From: Zerene cesonia
Taxonomy: Eukaryota > Arthropoda > Insecta > Lepidoptera > Pieridae
Length of the DNA: 64,000 nucleotides
Reading direction: 5' to 3'
Assembly: GCF_012273895.1 (NCBI RefSeq)
Contig: NC_052104.1
Coordinates: forward strand, 8,866,001-8,930,000
How positions within the stretch are numbered: the first letter of the stretch is position 1; each line of letters opens with the position of its first letter. A program made the position numbers and the translations under genes. The notes beneath the pieces were generated by a model that was given only the letters and a program-made list of their open reading frames with translations, was not told the DNA's origin and ran no database searches. Below are positions 1 to 13,680 of this stretch, piece after piece.

Positions 1-726
1 CACACGGGATCAAACCTGGGATTCACAATCGTCCATCATACGTACCATCGTAGGAAGATATAACATTTATAAGTAAAAAATGCAATTTGTCTCCTTAAAT
101 TACCGTAAGGTAGCGCTTTTTTAACAAGAAAAAATGTTACGATGATGTTATTAATATTGCTTAATGTGCACTATTCAAATATTTTTAAAACAGGAAATCT
201 TTATTTCGGATAATATGTAAATATAAGTCAAGAAATTAATTGGTTAAAATCATTATTAATATCTCGCATTTGATGATTAATTTATTATGTGATATCTGTA
301 TTTTTAACAATTATTTTTGGTGCAAGTCACTTCACACATGTCAACATTTTTTATTTTGTACATGTATGTCATATATATTATGTGGTGAAATTTTATGATA
401 ATTTTCGTAAAAACATAAAAAGTATGGGGTAAAGTTACAAATCTAATTTTATTTTGGGTTTGTTACCTCAGTACTTTCAACTGGGTGAACTCATTTTGAT
501 GATTAATTTTTTTATTCAATTAGTTTTTTTATATGCTTCGTAATCCAATTATTAATGAAAATGTAAACATATTTTTTCTATATAAATCTACCACACATTT
601 ATATTTTTGTGTTCTTATAACACGAAAAAAGGTGTACGAATGACAAAAACTGCGCGGGTAGATGGAAATAAGAGGAGTCTAGTCGGTAGATCCAATGCAA
701 ACTTAGACAGTGGGAGCCTGACATAA

Positions 727-754
727 GCCACGACCTTTCCTGAAGGGTCGTGGC
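727..754. other. Strong hairpin
   Basis: GCCACGACC pairs with GGTCGTGGC around a short loop, extended by TT/AA across one bulged base. No gene adjoins it; function unknown. Confidence 0.6.
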
Positions 755-1449
755 ATAAGCGTTCTCAACTAGGAAAAAAAAAGATTTAAACTTCTAATTA
801 ATATTCATGAATAATATTTATCACACATACTAAATCAATAAATTGGCTCGGCAACGTGCGATTTTAACTAAAATAAATCTAAATTGAATGAATTGAATTA
901 CCGACCCATCCTACCAGCTACCTTTACGCCCTGCGACTTCTGAGGTCAAGAAACGACCTCAGATTAACTAACGCTTTGGGTTCAATTCCTGACATTTGCC
1001 AGTGGTCAAGGATGAAAAATGAAACATATAAATTACGTTTAACTAATGGTCAGTTGGGTAATGAGATATTGCGCGATGGTAAATATTTGTTAATATAATC
1101 AGGTGCTTCATATTTTCCGATCTTTGAAGAAAATTATAGGGGAGCGCGGTTGTGTTCGATTGAGGTCAGTCTACGGAACTGCGTTACCCATTTCGGGAAG
1201 CATTGACAACTTGAAAGGTGCACTTTAAATTGCAATATTATATAATTGACTATGAGAACTATACTGTAATTTTTTTTTTCATTCTTTCATATGATCAATG
1301 CATAATTTATATTTATAATATAAAAGTTTATGTTAAAATATTGGGAAGAAATGTACTTAGTTCATTTGTTATTGAAGTGAAAATGATAGCAGAGGGAGGT
1401 TCGCGATGCGAATGATTTTATTTTTAATTGCTCCATTCCAGGCTTCGAT

Positions 1450-1620
1450 TTCAGCGACCATTCAAATCAAATCAAATCAAAATACTTTATTGTGCACTAA
1501 TTCATACAGAGATAAATTCTATAAATAAACTCTATGAAAGCACAACAGGCGGTCTTATCGCTAAAGTAGCGATCTCTTCCAGACATCCTGGTGGACAAGG
1601 AGACGCTATTCATATTTAGT
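1450..1620. repeat. LINE 3' UTR-like fragment
   Basis: ATCAAATCAAAATACTTTATTGTGC and GGCGGTCTTATCGCTAAAG; the reverse-oriented 6410-6540 has related GATAAGGCCGCC and AATAAAGAATCTC blocks. Confidence 0.4.
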
Positions 1621-2194
1621 ATAAAAACACAGGGCAAAAGGTGCTATAAAATAAATGTAATAATATAGTAATATAAATGTATTGAAAAATCATTTTTGAA
1701 AAAGAAAAAATGCAAATGCTATAAAACTAACATACAAACTATTAATTCCCACATAAGTGTGAGCAAATCATTTAGTATTTAATCGGATATAAATAAACCA
1801 TAGCAAAAGCTAATACATCAATCATTGTGTGCTAATTGATGACATAAGTCAATAATAAGTATGTTAGAGTGCGCCGGCGCATCAGAGCGTTGAAAAAATT
1901 TCGCTTTTACGTAACTGAACGAGTTACGGATTACTGTATTGTTATCAAACAAAACCAATGAATAATTGATACAATTTCTCTGCTATTTTCTTTAATGTAT
2001 TTGTGATAATGTATGTATAATCAGTGAACTAATATTCAACATTTAAGTTACGTGATTTTTCACTGATTTAAAAAAATGGCGCTTTATAATAATAAAAAAA
2101 TAGAAATAAACCCTCTTTAATTTTAGAATCAACCAAATTTCCACTTCCTCTTATACAGAGTATAGAGATACATGCATACACGCCTTCCGCCCAT

Positions 2195-2508
2195 CTTTTT
2201 TTGTCATAGCGGCCAACCGAGCTGGTGGTTCGCCTGATGGGAAACGATCACCACCGCCTATGAACATTCGCAGAGGCTCAGACCTCTGAGAATGCGCTGC
2301 CTGCTTTTAAGGGATAAGGAAAGGATTGATGACTGGACAGAAGGATTGGACTGGGAAGGGTGAGGAGAAGGAGATAGGCCTCCGGCTCCTCCACTAACCG
2401 TGCGAAACTCAATAGCAAGCTATTCTTTCACGCCGGTTTTCCGTGGGGGTGTGGTACTTCCCCGGTGCGAGCTGGCCCAATTCGTGCCGAAGCGTGCTCG
2501 ACTCCCAC
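2195..2508 (-). mobile_element. Poly(A)-tailed retroelement copy
   Basis: Same family as 20066-20392; T run at 2195-2202 and head GGGAGTCGAGCACGC at 2508. Confidence 0.72.
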
Positions 2509-2992
2509 GATAAAAATTCTTATTGTTACGTGTAATCAAGAAATGCCCAAGTTCAATCATTAATCATATGCGGTTGAATTTGTTATAAAAGTACCAGTAT
2601 CAGATGTCTATTATCAAACCCAATTAGCAATTGTGACCGCTGCGCTAATGTAATTTGAAATTTATGAGTCTTAATTTACCAAGCGATCGAAAAAAAAAGG
2701 TGTGTGTGCGATTCACACACGATAGAAGTGAAACTTCAGTAAATCGACAAAAGAATGAGATGAATATATATAAAATATAAAATAGTATGTATATTTCTGT
2801 CTCATTCCGTGCCGGCTTCATTTATACATTTGTGTATTGGTGTCCCTTACCTGTCGTTTTTCCGTTGCATCAGGTTTGAAATCACAACGATTCTAAAGAA
2901 GTTTCACTTCAAAAATATAAAAATACGCTTTAATTATATAATCTACCACTTGCTCTTATACAAAGTATACGTTCGAAGTTAATGATAGAGAT

Positions 2993-3165
2993 CCGAATCT
3001 AGATAATAAGATAAACTCATGAAATTGTTGTATTGTCACCAACCATTGATAAGTGTACAAAGTTTGAATTAAATTTGTCCGTTAGGATTGGGTCACAACC
3101 GAGTCTAAGGGAGTCGCTGATACAAACATTCAGGTGAAGCAAATAAAAGCGTATTAAAAAAAGAA
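2993..3165. repeat. Interspersed repeat (ATTGTATTGTCACC family)
   Basis: Collinear copies at 57427-57590 and 62985-63135; shared GATAATAAGATAAACTCATG and GAGTC blocks. Probably a LINE 3' UTR. Confidence 0.5.
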
Positions 3166-4012
3166 TAAAATTCTATTTATATAAACGTGATAATATATAA
3201 TCACTCATTCAGTTTGGCTAGAATTTTATACGTGTCGTGACCTTTACAACTCATTAAACCCGTCTTCATTCATTCCAACACATTGATATTGAATTTATGC
3301 GAATTATTAAAGCTAGGCTTCGCTTTACTCAAACCGTACCTAATAACTACTCTAAAGTTGTACCTATTAATTTAAAAGCAATTTGATATGCGAGAACGCG
3401 TTTTGTAAAAAATATATTATAAGTGGAGGATTTGGGGATCGTTACACAAAGTTATTGTTTGTATCATACAAGTGTTCCGTCCCTGCTTCGCCCGTTCACA
3501 GCCTAATTTTTGAAAGCGGCTTAGTAATTCCTGGGTTTAAACTGTTCAAATTCATATAATTAGTACAGATCGTTCGAAAACAATAAGCTACTACACGCAA
3601 AAAAGGTTCATTGCACATTTAAAACAAGTTATTTACAAAAATAGCATTTCATCAATGATAAGACGGCCCCAATTGCAAGTCGCTGTCAAAAAAATAATGT
3701 TTATCGTAACTCCAACGTATACTTTTATTTAAAAATAATAAATACATAATTACATTAAATGGTTGATGGTTTAATGACCGAATTCGTCTCATCTTGCCTT
3801 TTAAAGGATTTAAAGGAAACGAAGTGTATTCATAATTATTGACGAATGCCGAGTTTTTTCGATTCGGTAATTTTTCGGTAATTTCATACCTCGTTAACCT
3901 TTACGTGTCTTTTTGAGCTTCAATTGCGGTGTAGTGATATCTCATATTTCCATTGTGACTTTGCAAATAGTTTAATTAGAAATACATTGATTAATTATTT
4001 GATTTGACAGAG

Positions 4013-4254
4013 CACCGCCCACGAATATTTGCGGCGATGTAAGGCCTCTGCAAGTGGATTGTCAACTTAAAAAGGGTTACAGACAGAATCGATGAGGGGA
4101 ACAGAGGTAAGGAATTGGAAGGGTGCGGAAAAGGATTCAGGTACAGTAGCAACAGACACAGTAGCAAGCTACTATTTCACGCCGATTTTCTGTTAGGTTG
4201 TGGTACTTCCCCGGTGCGAGCTGGCCCAATTCGTGACGAAGCCCGACTCCCACA
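4013..4254 (-). mobile_element. Poly(A)-tailed retroelement copy, tail-truncated
   Basis: Same family; the head block ending at 4254 is clear, the poly(A) end is missing. Confidence 0.65.
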
Positions 4255-5106
4255 TTAAAATAAATAAATTAAGCGAATCCATACAAATATAATAAGATTT
4301 GTTATATGTTAATCCAGTGCAATTAAAAATAAATAAAGAACGAATATATAAAACAGCTTTTAGTTTAGTCTTGAAGCGATGTATACATCGATTTTCCTCA
4401 TAGCATTTTTGAACGTATCTTAATTACGTATTTTCTTTAAGAACATTTCAATACAATTTACGATTGCCAATATATAACTGTTCATATAACAAAATATATA
4501 ACTGTTCCGAACAAAATATTGAATATGTAATTTAAATGGTTAAAGAGAAATAAATGGTAACATAGTATCCGCGCCTCAGTTGTGAGATCCTTCTGATATA
4601 CAGAGGATTGTTTTATTATTGCATTTTGAAACTAGTAATTTCTTAATTTACTCGTAAATATTTTCAATTGAAATAAATAAGCATTGATTAAGCAGTTTTA
4701 TGAAATTGATTGGGATACTTTATTGGAATTTTTTCTTGCGCTAATTCTGTACTAGGTTTTCACTATTTGTGTTTAAGTATTAATTGTATCTATCTGTATT
4801 AGCTATATTTCTTCCTTGCAAATGACGTTTACGATTTAAAATATTCATTAGATGAATAGAATTTGACGACGTGTTTCGGATTTTTAATGAGTTCTGTACA
4901 ATTATTACGCCATTTATCAATAATTAATTGTATATGCATATATCAATTGCGTTAGCGGTGATATCCCTTGTTAAGTTCCAGTTTTCCTTTAAGTAATAAA
5001 ATGATTGGATTCGGCATTTCTAAACGACTCGTTGTTGCTTTTAAATATTGCCAAACTTTTTTTCTATTATATTCATATAGATATTTATTGTGAACTTTAT
5101 TATGAA

Positions 5107-5316
5107 CTAGACGCTCGTCCCGGCTCCCCTCGGATATGAAGATACGTGTTTTATCCCAAGGGAGCATTTAATCGGGATAAAAAGTATCCTATCACCCAAG
5201 TCAGCTCATACCCTGTCTGTTTACCAAATTTAATCAAAATCCGTACAGTAGTTTCAGAATGATTGACGGACAAACATTCATACAAACAAACTTTCACATT
5301 TATAATATTAGTGTGA
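5107..5316 (-). mobile_element. Short non-autonomous Helitron, third subfamily
   Basis: The minus strand starts TCACACTAATATTATAAATG and ends GCGTCTAG before T; matches 27920-28118 internally (GGGTATGAGCTGACTTGGGT). Confidence 0.75.
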
Positions 5317-5434
5317 TTAGCGTTCCCCGGCTTCGACGGAAGCGCGTATATAGATATAGACTGAAACACTCACGGATCACGTATATATGAAACCGTGAAT
5401 GAATTTTTGAAATTGTCCAGTAGTTTCCGAGATT

Positions 5435-5727
5435 CATCATCAGCCCATATATGTTCCCACTACTGGGACACAGGCCTCCTATGAGGGTTCAGGCTATAAT
5501 CCACCACGCTGGCCAAGTGCGGGTTGGTAGATGTCACATGTCGTCGAACTTTTCATTCTTGGATATGCCGGTTTCCTCACGATGTTTTCCTTCACCGTTT
5601 TGAGCAGTGATGATGTTACACATACGCAGATAAATTGAAAAATCAATTTATTTCCTGCACGCTCGCCTGGTCTCGAACCCCGACTTGTTGATTTTAAGTC
5701 CGAGGTGCTCACCACTGAGCCACCACT
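5435..5727 (-). mobile_element. tRNA-derived SINE with target-site duplication
   Basis: Minus strand: A-box-like TGGCTCAGTGGTG, B box GGTTCGAGACC, about 290 bp, ending GGGCTGATGATGA. Flanked by GTTTCCGAGATT on both sides (5423-5434 and 5728-5739). Confidence 0.85.
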
Positions 5728-7739
5728 GTTTCCGAGATTGGGACGAGGAAACAAACTCTATGGCTTTACATTTTTATTAGTATAGATTATTATGAGTAGA
5801 CGCAGAGGAATAAACACAACATTGAAACATACATTCATGCTACAATTAAAATATATTGCTGTTTGAATTTTATACATAGCTAAGCATCGCGGGCATCACC
5901 TCTTTTTTGAAGTCGGTTACAGAATACACATCAACGCATCGGTTCCCAAGCGTTGAGATTGCGCAACATACAGTTTTTTATTAATTTATACAGATTAAAT
6001 GACAAATTTCTACACCGTATAGTAAACTAACGAAAAATTTATCAGACGTTGTTTACTATATTAAGATCAATGACCTTTAATATAGAAGGTCTTCGATTAC
6101 TTTTGCGTTTATTGATTCATAAGAAATAAGATTTATTGAGGAATCAATGTATAAACAATCACGTTCCTTTGTTTCGTATTCGGGATTCATCCGTCATATA
6201 CATCGATATCTCCATAAAAAAGGGGTCCTTCATCATCTTTATGCTTTATTATCAAATTTCTGATAGCATTAAATATATGAATAATGCATTTACGTATGTA
6301 TGTATTTATTTATACTTTATGTATTTTAATATTGTATTTTGGTATCTTCAATGTTCTTAATTGCTTTATTTTTGTTACCCCACAATTATTTATTTCCTTC
6401 TATTTTAAGGGTTGCCTGATAGAGATCGCTACCTAGCGATAAGGCCGCCTCTTGCTTACTTCTTTTAATGTAACGTACCCGCTTGCTTTTTATGTTCTTA
6501 TTAGCAATAAAGAATCTCATTTTATTTCATTTCAAGTATTAGTGCTATGTTGAAAACCTATGACTGTTTTTGTTCAGAGAGCTTCTATCATTTGCCATTT
6601 ATTGCAATAGGGTAGATAGAAATCTATGTGATCTATCAGGAAGATCAAGGATTACGCTCGCGACTTTGCCCGCGGGCTAAAGCAAAAGATAGACAACCTT
6701 GGTGTGTTCCCGGAATGCTGCTGCCGTAAGATATCCGGGATCAAAACTAACACATATGCTTGGTGACGTGTTCAGGCGTGAAGACGGGACAGACAGAGGA
6801 ACGCATTTTAACCAACTTCCAAAAACGAAGAGGAGGTGATTCTAAGTTCATCTTTACATATTTTATTTTGTGTATCCTAGAACATATTTTAAGCAATTAA
6901 TTGCGAATCGATTTGAGGATTAATTTTGTTTTACTTCCAAAGAGCTTACTCAGAAGCTGGTCCCAACCATCAAGGATCTAATGATTATCATTACTAGCAA
7001 TTATTAAGATTATTACACGAAAGGGGTTAGACTCTATAAAATTGAAACAAACAATTATGTTGTTATTTCAAACAAGTAAATTTACATTTAACTAACCGTA
7101 TGGAAATGGAGTCGTTTGAAATTTTTGAATTCATCATCAGCCTATTAAGAATGACGCCAATGAGTCAACTAAATCGTTTTGAATAAATAATATACTGGAA
7201 TATTTGACGTTGTGAATAATTTAAAAAAATATATACATAACATATTTATGTTCGTAATAGTTTAATAAATCAAAAATAGTCATTAATTTAATAATTCTAA
7301 ATAGTTCATTTGATTGATTAATATTAGATTATAAAATTATACTAATATACTAGTATAATAACTAAAATATTAGATTTATGTAGGTTCATTTTTGGACTGA
7401 ATAAAACATTTATTTATTTATAACCGTTTATTGTAAAATCCCAAATTACATAAGGTAATGGAAACGGAAAAACTGCGAGTAAAAACAGTGGCCCTTTTAA
7501 TTAAAGCTATATCTTCCAGGCAACCATAAAAGGCAAAGACTTACATATATAATCAAATAGAACATTTTATTTTTAACATTAGAGAATTATGATTAAATAT
7601 AAAATATTTTATAAATGAATAGTAGATATTAATTTTAAGCCTGTATATCAAGTAATCTGATATATTGATCTTATGCTGTGATTTCAGGTCTGGACTCGGG
7701 TCACTGCATTTGCATACAAGTAGCTAGTAACTAAACTTG

Positions 7740-8739
7740 NNNNNNNNNNNNNNNNNNNNNNNNNNNNNNNNNNNNNNNNNNNNNNNNNNNNNNNNNNNNN
7801 NNNNNNNNNNNNNNNNNNNNNNNNNNNNNNNNNNNNNNNNNNNNNNNNNNNNNNNNNNNNNNNNNNNNNNNNNNNNNNNNNNNNNNNNNNNNNNNNNNNN
7901 NNNNNNNNNNNNNNNNNNNNNNNNNNNNNNNNNNNNNNNNNNNNNNNNNNNNNNNNNNNNNNNNNNNNNNNNNNNNNNNNNNNNNNNNNNNNNNNNNNNN
8001 NNNNNNNNNNNNNNNNNNNNNNNNNNNNNNNNNNNNNNNNNNNNNNNNNNNNNNNNNNNNNNNNNNNNNNNNNNNNNNNNNNNNNNNNNNNNNNNNNNNN
8101 NNNNNNNNNNNNNNNNNNNNNNNNNNNNNNNNNNNNNNNNNNNNNNNNNNNNNNNNNNNNNNNNNNNNNNNNNNNNNNNNNNNNNNNNNNNNNNNNNNNN
8201 NNNNNNNNNNNNNNNNNNNNNNNNNNNNNNNNNNNNNNNNNNNNNNNNNNNNNNNNNNNNNNNNNNNNNNNNNNNNNNNNNNNNNNNNNNNNNNNNNNNN
8301 NNNNNNNNNNNNNNNNNNNNNNNNNNNNNNNNNNNNNNNNNNNNNNNNNNNNNNNNNNNNNNNNNNNNNNNNNNNNNNNNNNNNNNNNNNNNNNNNNNNN
8401 NNNNNNNNNNNNNNNNNNNNNNNNNNNNNNNNNNNNNNNNNNNNNNNNNNNNNNNNNNNNNNNNNNNNNNNNNNNNNNNNNNNNNNNNNNNNNNNNNNNN
8501 NNNNNNNNNNNNNNNNNNNNNNNNNNNNNNNNNNNNNNNNNNNNNNNNNNNNNNNNNNNNNNNNNNNNNNNNNNNNNNNNNNNNNNNNNNNNNNNNNNNN
8601 NNNNNNNNNNNNNNNNNNNNNNNNNNNNNNNNNNNNNNNNNNNNNNNNNNNNNNNNNNNNNNNNNNNNNNNNNNNNNNNNNNNNNNNNNNNNNNNNNNNN
8701 NNNNNNNNNNNNNNNNNNNNNNNNNNNNNNNNNNNNNNN
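7740..8739. other. Assembly gap (1000 N)
   Basis: Exactly 1000 N, so a placeholder rather than a measured size. The right edge falls inside an inverted-repeat element (8740-8783). Long open frames crossing it are artefacts. Confidence 0.99.
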
Positions 8740-8783
8740 ATAAATCGCGTTTAAAATCCGTTGAAAAGTTTTTAATTTCTAAA
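8740..8783. mobile_element. Half of the same inverted-repeat element at the gap edge
   Basis: ATAAATCGCGTTTAAAATCC and onward matches the reverse complement of 30163-30205. Confidence 0.6.
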
Positions 8784-8949
8784 TGTATAATACTCGCGTG
8801 AAACCAAACACAAGAAACTAAACTTGTGTAAATATGAACCGACTTTGTATCTAGATAATTTCTTTCATTAAACATCTAGAGCACTGCAGTACACTAGATG
8901 TACTGCACTAGTGAATCTCTTTTGACGAATTTTCAATAGGAAATTTTGC

Positions 8950-9270
8950 ATCAAAGGGCCATCCATAATATGTCACAGGAATTTAATGTTTCATTGGCAC
9001 GTCCCTTTCCTTATCATAGCTTGTCACATTTTAAGAACCCCCTCCCTGGATATGACGGCACCCACTTAAAATTGTAAGCGTGATTTTGAAATAATCAAAG
9101 TAAAATAGGAAAGTTATCAAATCAGATCGAGTTCGTTAATAAATAATATAAAATTTCACGTCCAAGTACGTATTTTATATCTGAACATGTGACCTCACAA
9201 ATCCTGAATTTTGACCTTCCCCTGCCGTCTTTGACGACGTCACATTTCGCCACCCTTAAACGTGTGATGT
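8950..9270. repeat. Interspersed repeat with TGACGTCACA-type motifs
   Basis: CAAAGGGCCATCCATAA start and GACGTCACATTTCGCC end, a layout I know from many insect genomes. Class uncertain. Confidence 0.45.
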
Positions 9271-10077
9271 TATTAGGAAAAAGAAATAACTTATTTGCAA
9301 ACAGGTATATGAATGAAAGAGTTCTGTTTAATATACATTTAAATAAATTATAATTGGTCAAGTGCGAGTCGGAAACGAGACGTTAAGGTTTCAGTACAAA
9401 TAAGGGCTGGCGCGCATGTTTTAATATTTGTATATATTTTATATTATTATTATATGTATAGCATTAGTAGTGACATGTAAAATGGTACATAACTGCTTGT
9501 GCTGTGAGAGATTACAAATCGTCATCTCGTGATAACAAGGATCTGGATCTCATTGACTTAAATCAAGTTGAGACAACCACGACTTTCTTTATTATTGGAA
9601 TAATGCCATGCTTTTGAAAAGATCAACCACTGAGTTTTTTGCCGGCTCTTCTCTGTAGAAGCGCTTCCGAACTGGTGGTAAATGCTAAAACTGTGTTATG
9701 ACGATTTAAAAGTGCTTCTAGAAGAGATGTAAATACAAATCAATGTTCGAGTATACTATGTAAAAATTAAAGCTTCTTCAACCTAGTAAAAATTTCACTA
9801 ATAATAATTATTACATTAGTCCGTAAGAATCTACAACAAATCTAGTATTATAACAATATTAAGTACAAGTTAAGCAAATTACCTTCAAATGAAATGAGAT
9901 GATCTGTATAATTTTAAAATGATGATGATGATGATGAAGTTAATATTCAATTAAATTTTATTATCTGTATTGACACACTTTTCCCGAATTAAAATAAAAA
10001 AAATAAAACCATAAATTAACACTAACTGACGAAATATACATAATGAAACACTCATTCCCTAAAATATATACACTTAC

Positions 10078-10208
10078 CTATTTTTTATTACCTGTATCAC
10101 AAAACACACACAACACAAACGTATATCACTGAACGGCGGTACAGAGGCGCACACACATAGCGCAGTCGCGATGAACTGCGCGCGCGCCGCACGCTTACTC
10201 TATATAAA
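10078..10208 (-). promoter_or_regulatory. Candidate TATA promoter and noncoding first exon
   Basis: A TATATA box (about 10200-10207, minus strand) is followed about 30 bases on by GC-rich sequence with a possible start near 10170. About 80-90 bases later come two splice donors, ATACAG|GTAATA (10092) and AATAG|GTAAGT (10078). This is the layout of a promoter plus 5' UTR exon for a gene running left. I found no coding exon for it at 1-10077, which includes one gap. The TATATAAA can also be read on the plus strand. Confidence 0.33.
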
Positions 10209-10439
10209 CTCTATTGGAGATCCCGATACGCGCTTAAGTTGTGTTTGATTACATCCGATACATAAATGATCTGTCTGCTGCGTTCACTGTCAAATTCGGG
10301 ACTACGAGACAATATAAAGAGAATTCTTTGTAATTATATGAATTAGATAAGGGAATTATAAATATTAATCATTTACATGTTATGATAGTAAAATACTTAT
10401 TTGTCCACACCTCGCGCCATTGTTCGACAAAAGTTCGAC

Positions 10440-10540
10440 GATATGTGACTGCCAACCCGTACTTGGCCAGCGTGGTGGTACTCATATGATATACTCATCC
10501 CTGCAGTGGGAACAAATATGTGCTGATTAGAATGATGACT
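10440..10540 (+). mobile_element. 3' fragment of the same SINE family
   Basis: CTTGGCCAGCGTGGTGG and GCAGTGGGAACA remain; the head is missing. Confidence 0.6.
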
Positions 10541-11094
10541 AAAACATTGATTTTATTTCTATTGTACCGTTAACGAATGATAATTGTCATTTATCTCTAG
10601 TTTTCATAGAAATTTGATGTATTTTCCAAGAATCACTTCTCACAACTATATCTCGACATTACTAATTGGAACAAAAAAATATATAATAAGCTAGATATTT
10701 GGAAATTCAATTTATTTTACATCCAAATTTGTAAAACATTTCACATTATTTGGTTCCCATACCATTTAGTTTACATATCATGTAGCTATTAAATATATAC
10801 ATATTAAACCTACTGAAACAAAAATCTATCATATAAATTCGATTCCACTAAGTTGTTGTTATTCACACATACATATATTTTTATGTGTGTATAATGATTT
10901 GGTCTAATCTAGTTAAATATTGATTAAATAAAAAAAAAATCATTTAGTCCTTGAAATGCGTGAAACAGTTTCGTGAAATCAAATTGTGTGTAGTATTAGT
11001 CATTACACTACCCCGGTTAAGTTTGCTTGTCCAATTATGTGACTTAGTTGAAGCCAACGCCAATGCAGTATGTAATAAAATAAAAAATGTCTTC

Positions 11095-11256
11095 GTTTCA
11101 TGTCTGATGATGGATGTATGGATGGTTATTATTTCACGCGAAATCAGCTTATCGTATCTGTATGGAATTTGGTACAGAGATAGATTACTGTCTGGGTTAG
11201 CACATAGGCTACTTTTTAACGGGTACGACGCGAGTGGCGCTGCGGGTTACAGCTAG
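11095..11256 (+). mobile_element. Decayed Helitron 3' part
   Basis: Ends GGTTACAGCTAG before T, with Helitron-like text (GAATTTGGTACAGAGATAG, CTACTTTTTAACGGG). The 5' end is unclear. Other 3'-end scraps are at 14203-14240 and 56660-56752. Confidence 0.42.
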
Positions 11257-13520
11257 TGCAAAATAATCTTCTTCCTTTTGGATTTTATTATCATTAAAAC
11301 TTTATTGTTTTTATCGCGTTTTAATTAGCCTGAACTATCTTAAGATGCTTGTATGTAACCAACTCAATTTTGTCCCACTTTTAAACGGACAGATTTAATA
11401 AAAAATTTGCACACTTATCAAGGATCGGGAAAATACAATAATTTGTATTTACATGTGAGAAATTTCTTGGTTTTATTTCAACAATCCATTTAAAGGCTTA
11501 ATTAATCACGTTACATTTTTTTGTCAGGGATATCTCTCCTAAATTAGTGTCAACGACATCTTAATGACGTTTCGCTTCACACTGTCGAATAACGCCAAAG
11601 TGAAAGACCTATACAATAAGTTCGTAGATCCTTTAAGTAAAATCATTAGTAAAATTTAGATAATCAATCTAAATTTTCCAAAAAAAAATCTCTGTCATAT
11701 CGTACAAAGATTTTTGTTTGGCCTCAAAAAATGTCATAGGAAATAAAAATATGTATATTATATTCATATTGGCATGTGCTGCAGAAGAAGTTTCCGCAAC
11801 GCTGGTTTATGGGGACGATCGTAAAAGTATGACATGCGTCTGACATTACAGAGTAAGAGGGTTATTACATTTTTAGTATTTTTAAAACAACTAGTTCTCC
11901 ATTTGTATACTAAAATGTGTATGTTATCGTTAAGTTATGAATGGTGGCGTGGCACCGGCCGACCAGCGCCAGAATCGACTTTAGGGCGTTTCCCACTCAA
12001 AAATAAATCGGTATGGACAAAAAGACTAGCTCGAGTACCGTTAAAACCCGTTTTCCGTTACAACGCGTTTTCCCTAATTAGAACTGGGGAAAAATCTAGA
12101 ATATACAATATTTTCTTATCAAAACTGTCTTTTACACTAAGATTTAATCACATATTTTTTTATTCGATTTTTATTATCGTAATAATCATTATTATAAACT
12201 GTCTTCATGACAATATAGTTAAGGTATAATATTTTAGTAAAAAAGTCATATAGTCTTTGTGACGCGTTGTAACGAAACAAAACGTAACGTAAACGGTTCT
12301 AACGCTAACGGTATATATACAAGAAAAAATTATCATAAATGTGTTATTTTTTATTAACAATACAATCTATAAAACACTTTAAAAAATGAATAATTTAAAA
12401 ATTTTACTCTTTATCTTCATTTCTATTTATAGGAGCCTTAATTACTAGTCTCAAGTTGAAATCGATCTCAGGACATATCAATTAAAAGATCGTTACGATA
12501 ACTGAATATATCATAGAGAGCCAATCTCCTACCATTTACTTACATTAGAAATAAGTCGACAAAAATCTTAATACTCGTATTTTAAAGGTAACTGATACCA
12601 CACCCTCTGACGCAAGTTCTATCAACTACGCCAATCTGTACGCAAGTATTTAATGTATTTTTCTGTATAGAACAGGTCCTGTCGGTTTGACTGACAGCTT
12701 CATTCATCAGCACCGACCCGAACTTAGCATTAGTGTGACGTTCAAATTGAAATTTATATGACGGCAGCAGAGTTTTTCATGAAGATTCTTATAATGGGGG
12801 ATGAAAGTTCAAACTAATTGATTATTAATTACGAAATTGATACTAATGGATTGTTGGTACATTGTTTTCATTCATCCGGCTCTAATCACCAGTCGGCAAC
12901 CATAAAGTAAACAATATTGGAGGTAATTAACAGAACGTCTTAATGAGTATAAATATTTTTAACACAATTGATATTAATTTATGCTTCGCTACGAATCATT
13001 TGAATGTAGTATAATAAAAATTCATTTGTGTATTCACATGTTTTAATTAATAAACATGTTTTATTCCATCTACATTCTATAACCTTCCTAAAAATCGTAA
13101 AGATATTTGCGATTAACATTTTGCTTATGAGTTTTCCCCCTTATTTCAAACGACTTCAAAATTGGAATAGGTTATCACTTTGACGGTTTTTTTTTATTAT
13201 TTTGGGTTTGTTATCTCAGAACTTGCAACTGAGTGCAGCGATTTTGTTTACTTTTACTTAAATTGAAAGCTGTGGCTACCTGTGTAGTCCTATTTAAATT
13301 CTCGACGATAATTTGAAAGCGACTTAGTTTTATGTTCAGAACAATCAATTATGATGAATCCCGAATTAGATTATGTACTAGATAGAATATCAAAAGAAAT
13401 GATTGAAAATACTTGAATATTCTACATTCTTTAAAAGTATTTGACAATGGATTTGTAGAGGCCTCTACAAGAATTCATGAGTTGTGGTCCAGCACAGTTA
13501 CCCGCTATGACATAAAAGTG

Positions 13521-13680
13521 AAGTCCCGTGTCCCCTACTGGGGTATGGGGCAGGTGATGTACATCTGTTTCACTGATCGATTTTCTTTACAGACAAGTAG
13601 GTGATCAGCCTTCTGTGTCCTGCCAGACCGAGACATTATTTTTTGTGCGTCCCCACCGGGAATTGAACTGAGGAGGCGCT
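13521..13680 (-). mobile_element. Copy of the second SINE family, truncated
   Basis: The reverse complement matches 17031-17238 (GGTGATGTACATCTGTTTC, CCAGACCGAGACA); the B box is partly kept, the A box is lost. Confidence 0.75.

Larger units (their letters stand above)
1..10077. other. No gene identified; repeats and unique AT-rich sequence
   Basis: Apart from the hairpin, Helitron, SINE, poly(A)-tailed copies and gap listed, I see only AT-rich sequence. 6600-6845 and 9630-9760 look like further LINE 3' UTR remnants. Confidence 0.5.

Noticed and set aside
7724..8875. Long open frames across the first N run
   Set aside because: The frames exist only because N has no stop codons; the flanks encode nothing recognisable.
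9925..9942. (GAT)n run as a SINE tail
   Set aside because: No SINE body precedes it; it is probably a simple repeat or a very old remnant.
11834..12229. 131-codon plus-strand frame
   Set aside because: The product ends in an isoleucine-rich AT-driven stretch, has no domain, and no splice sites or neighbours support it.
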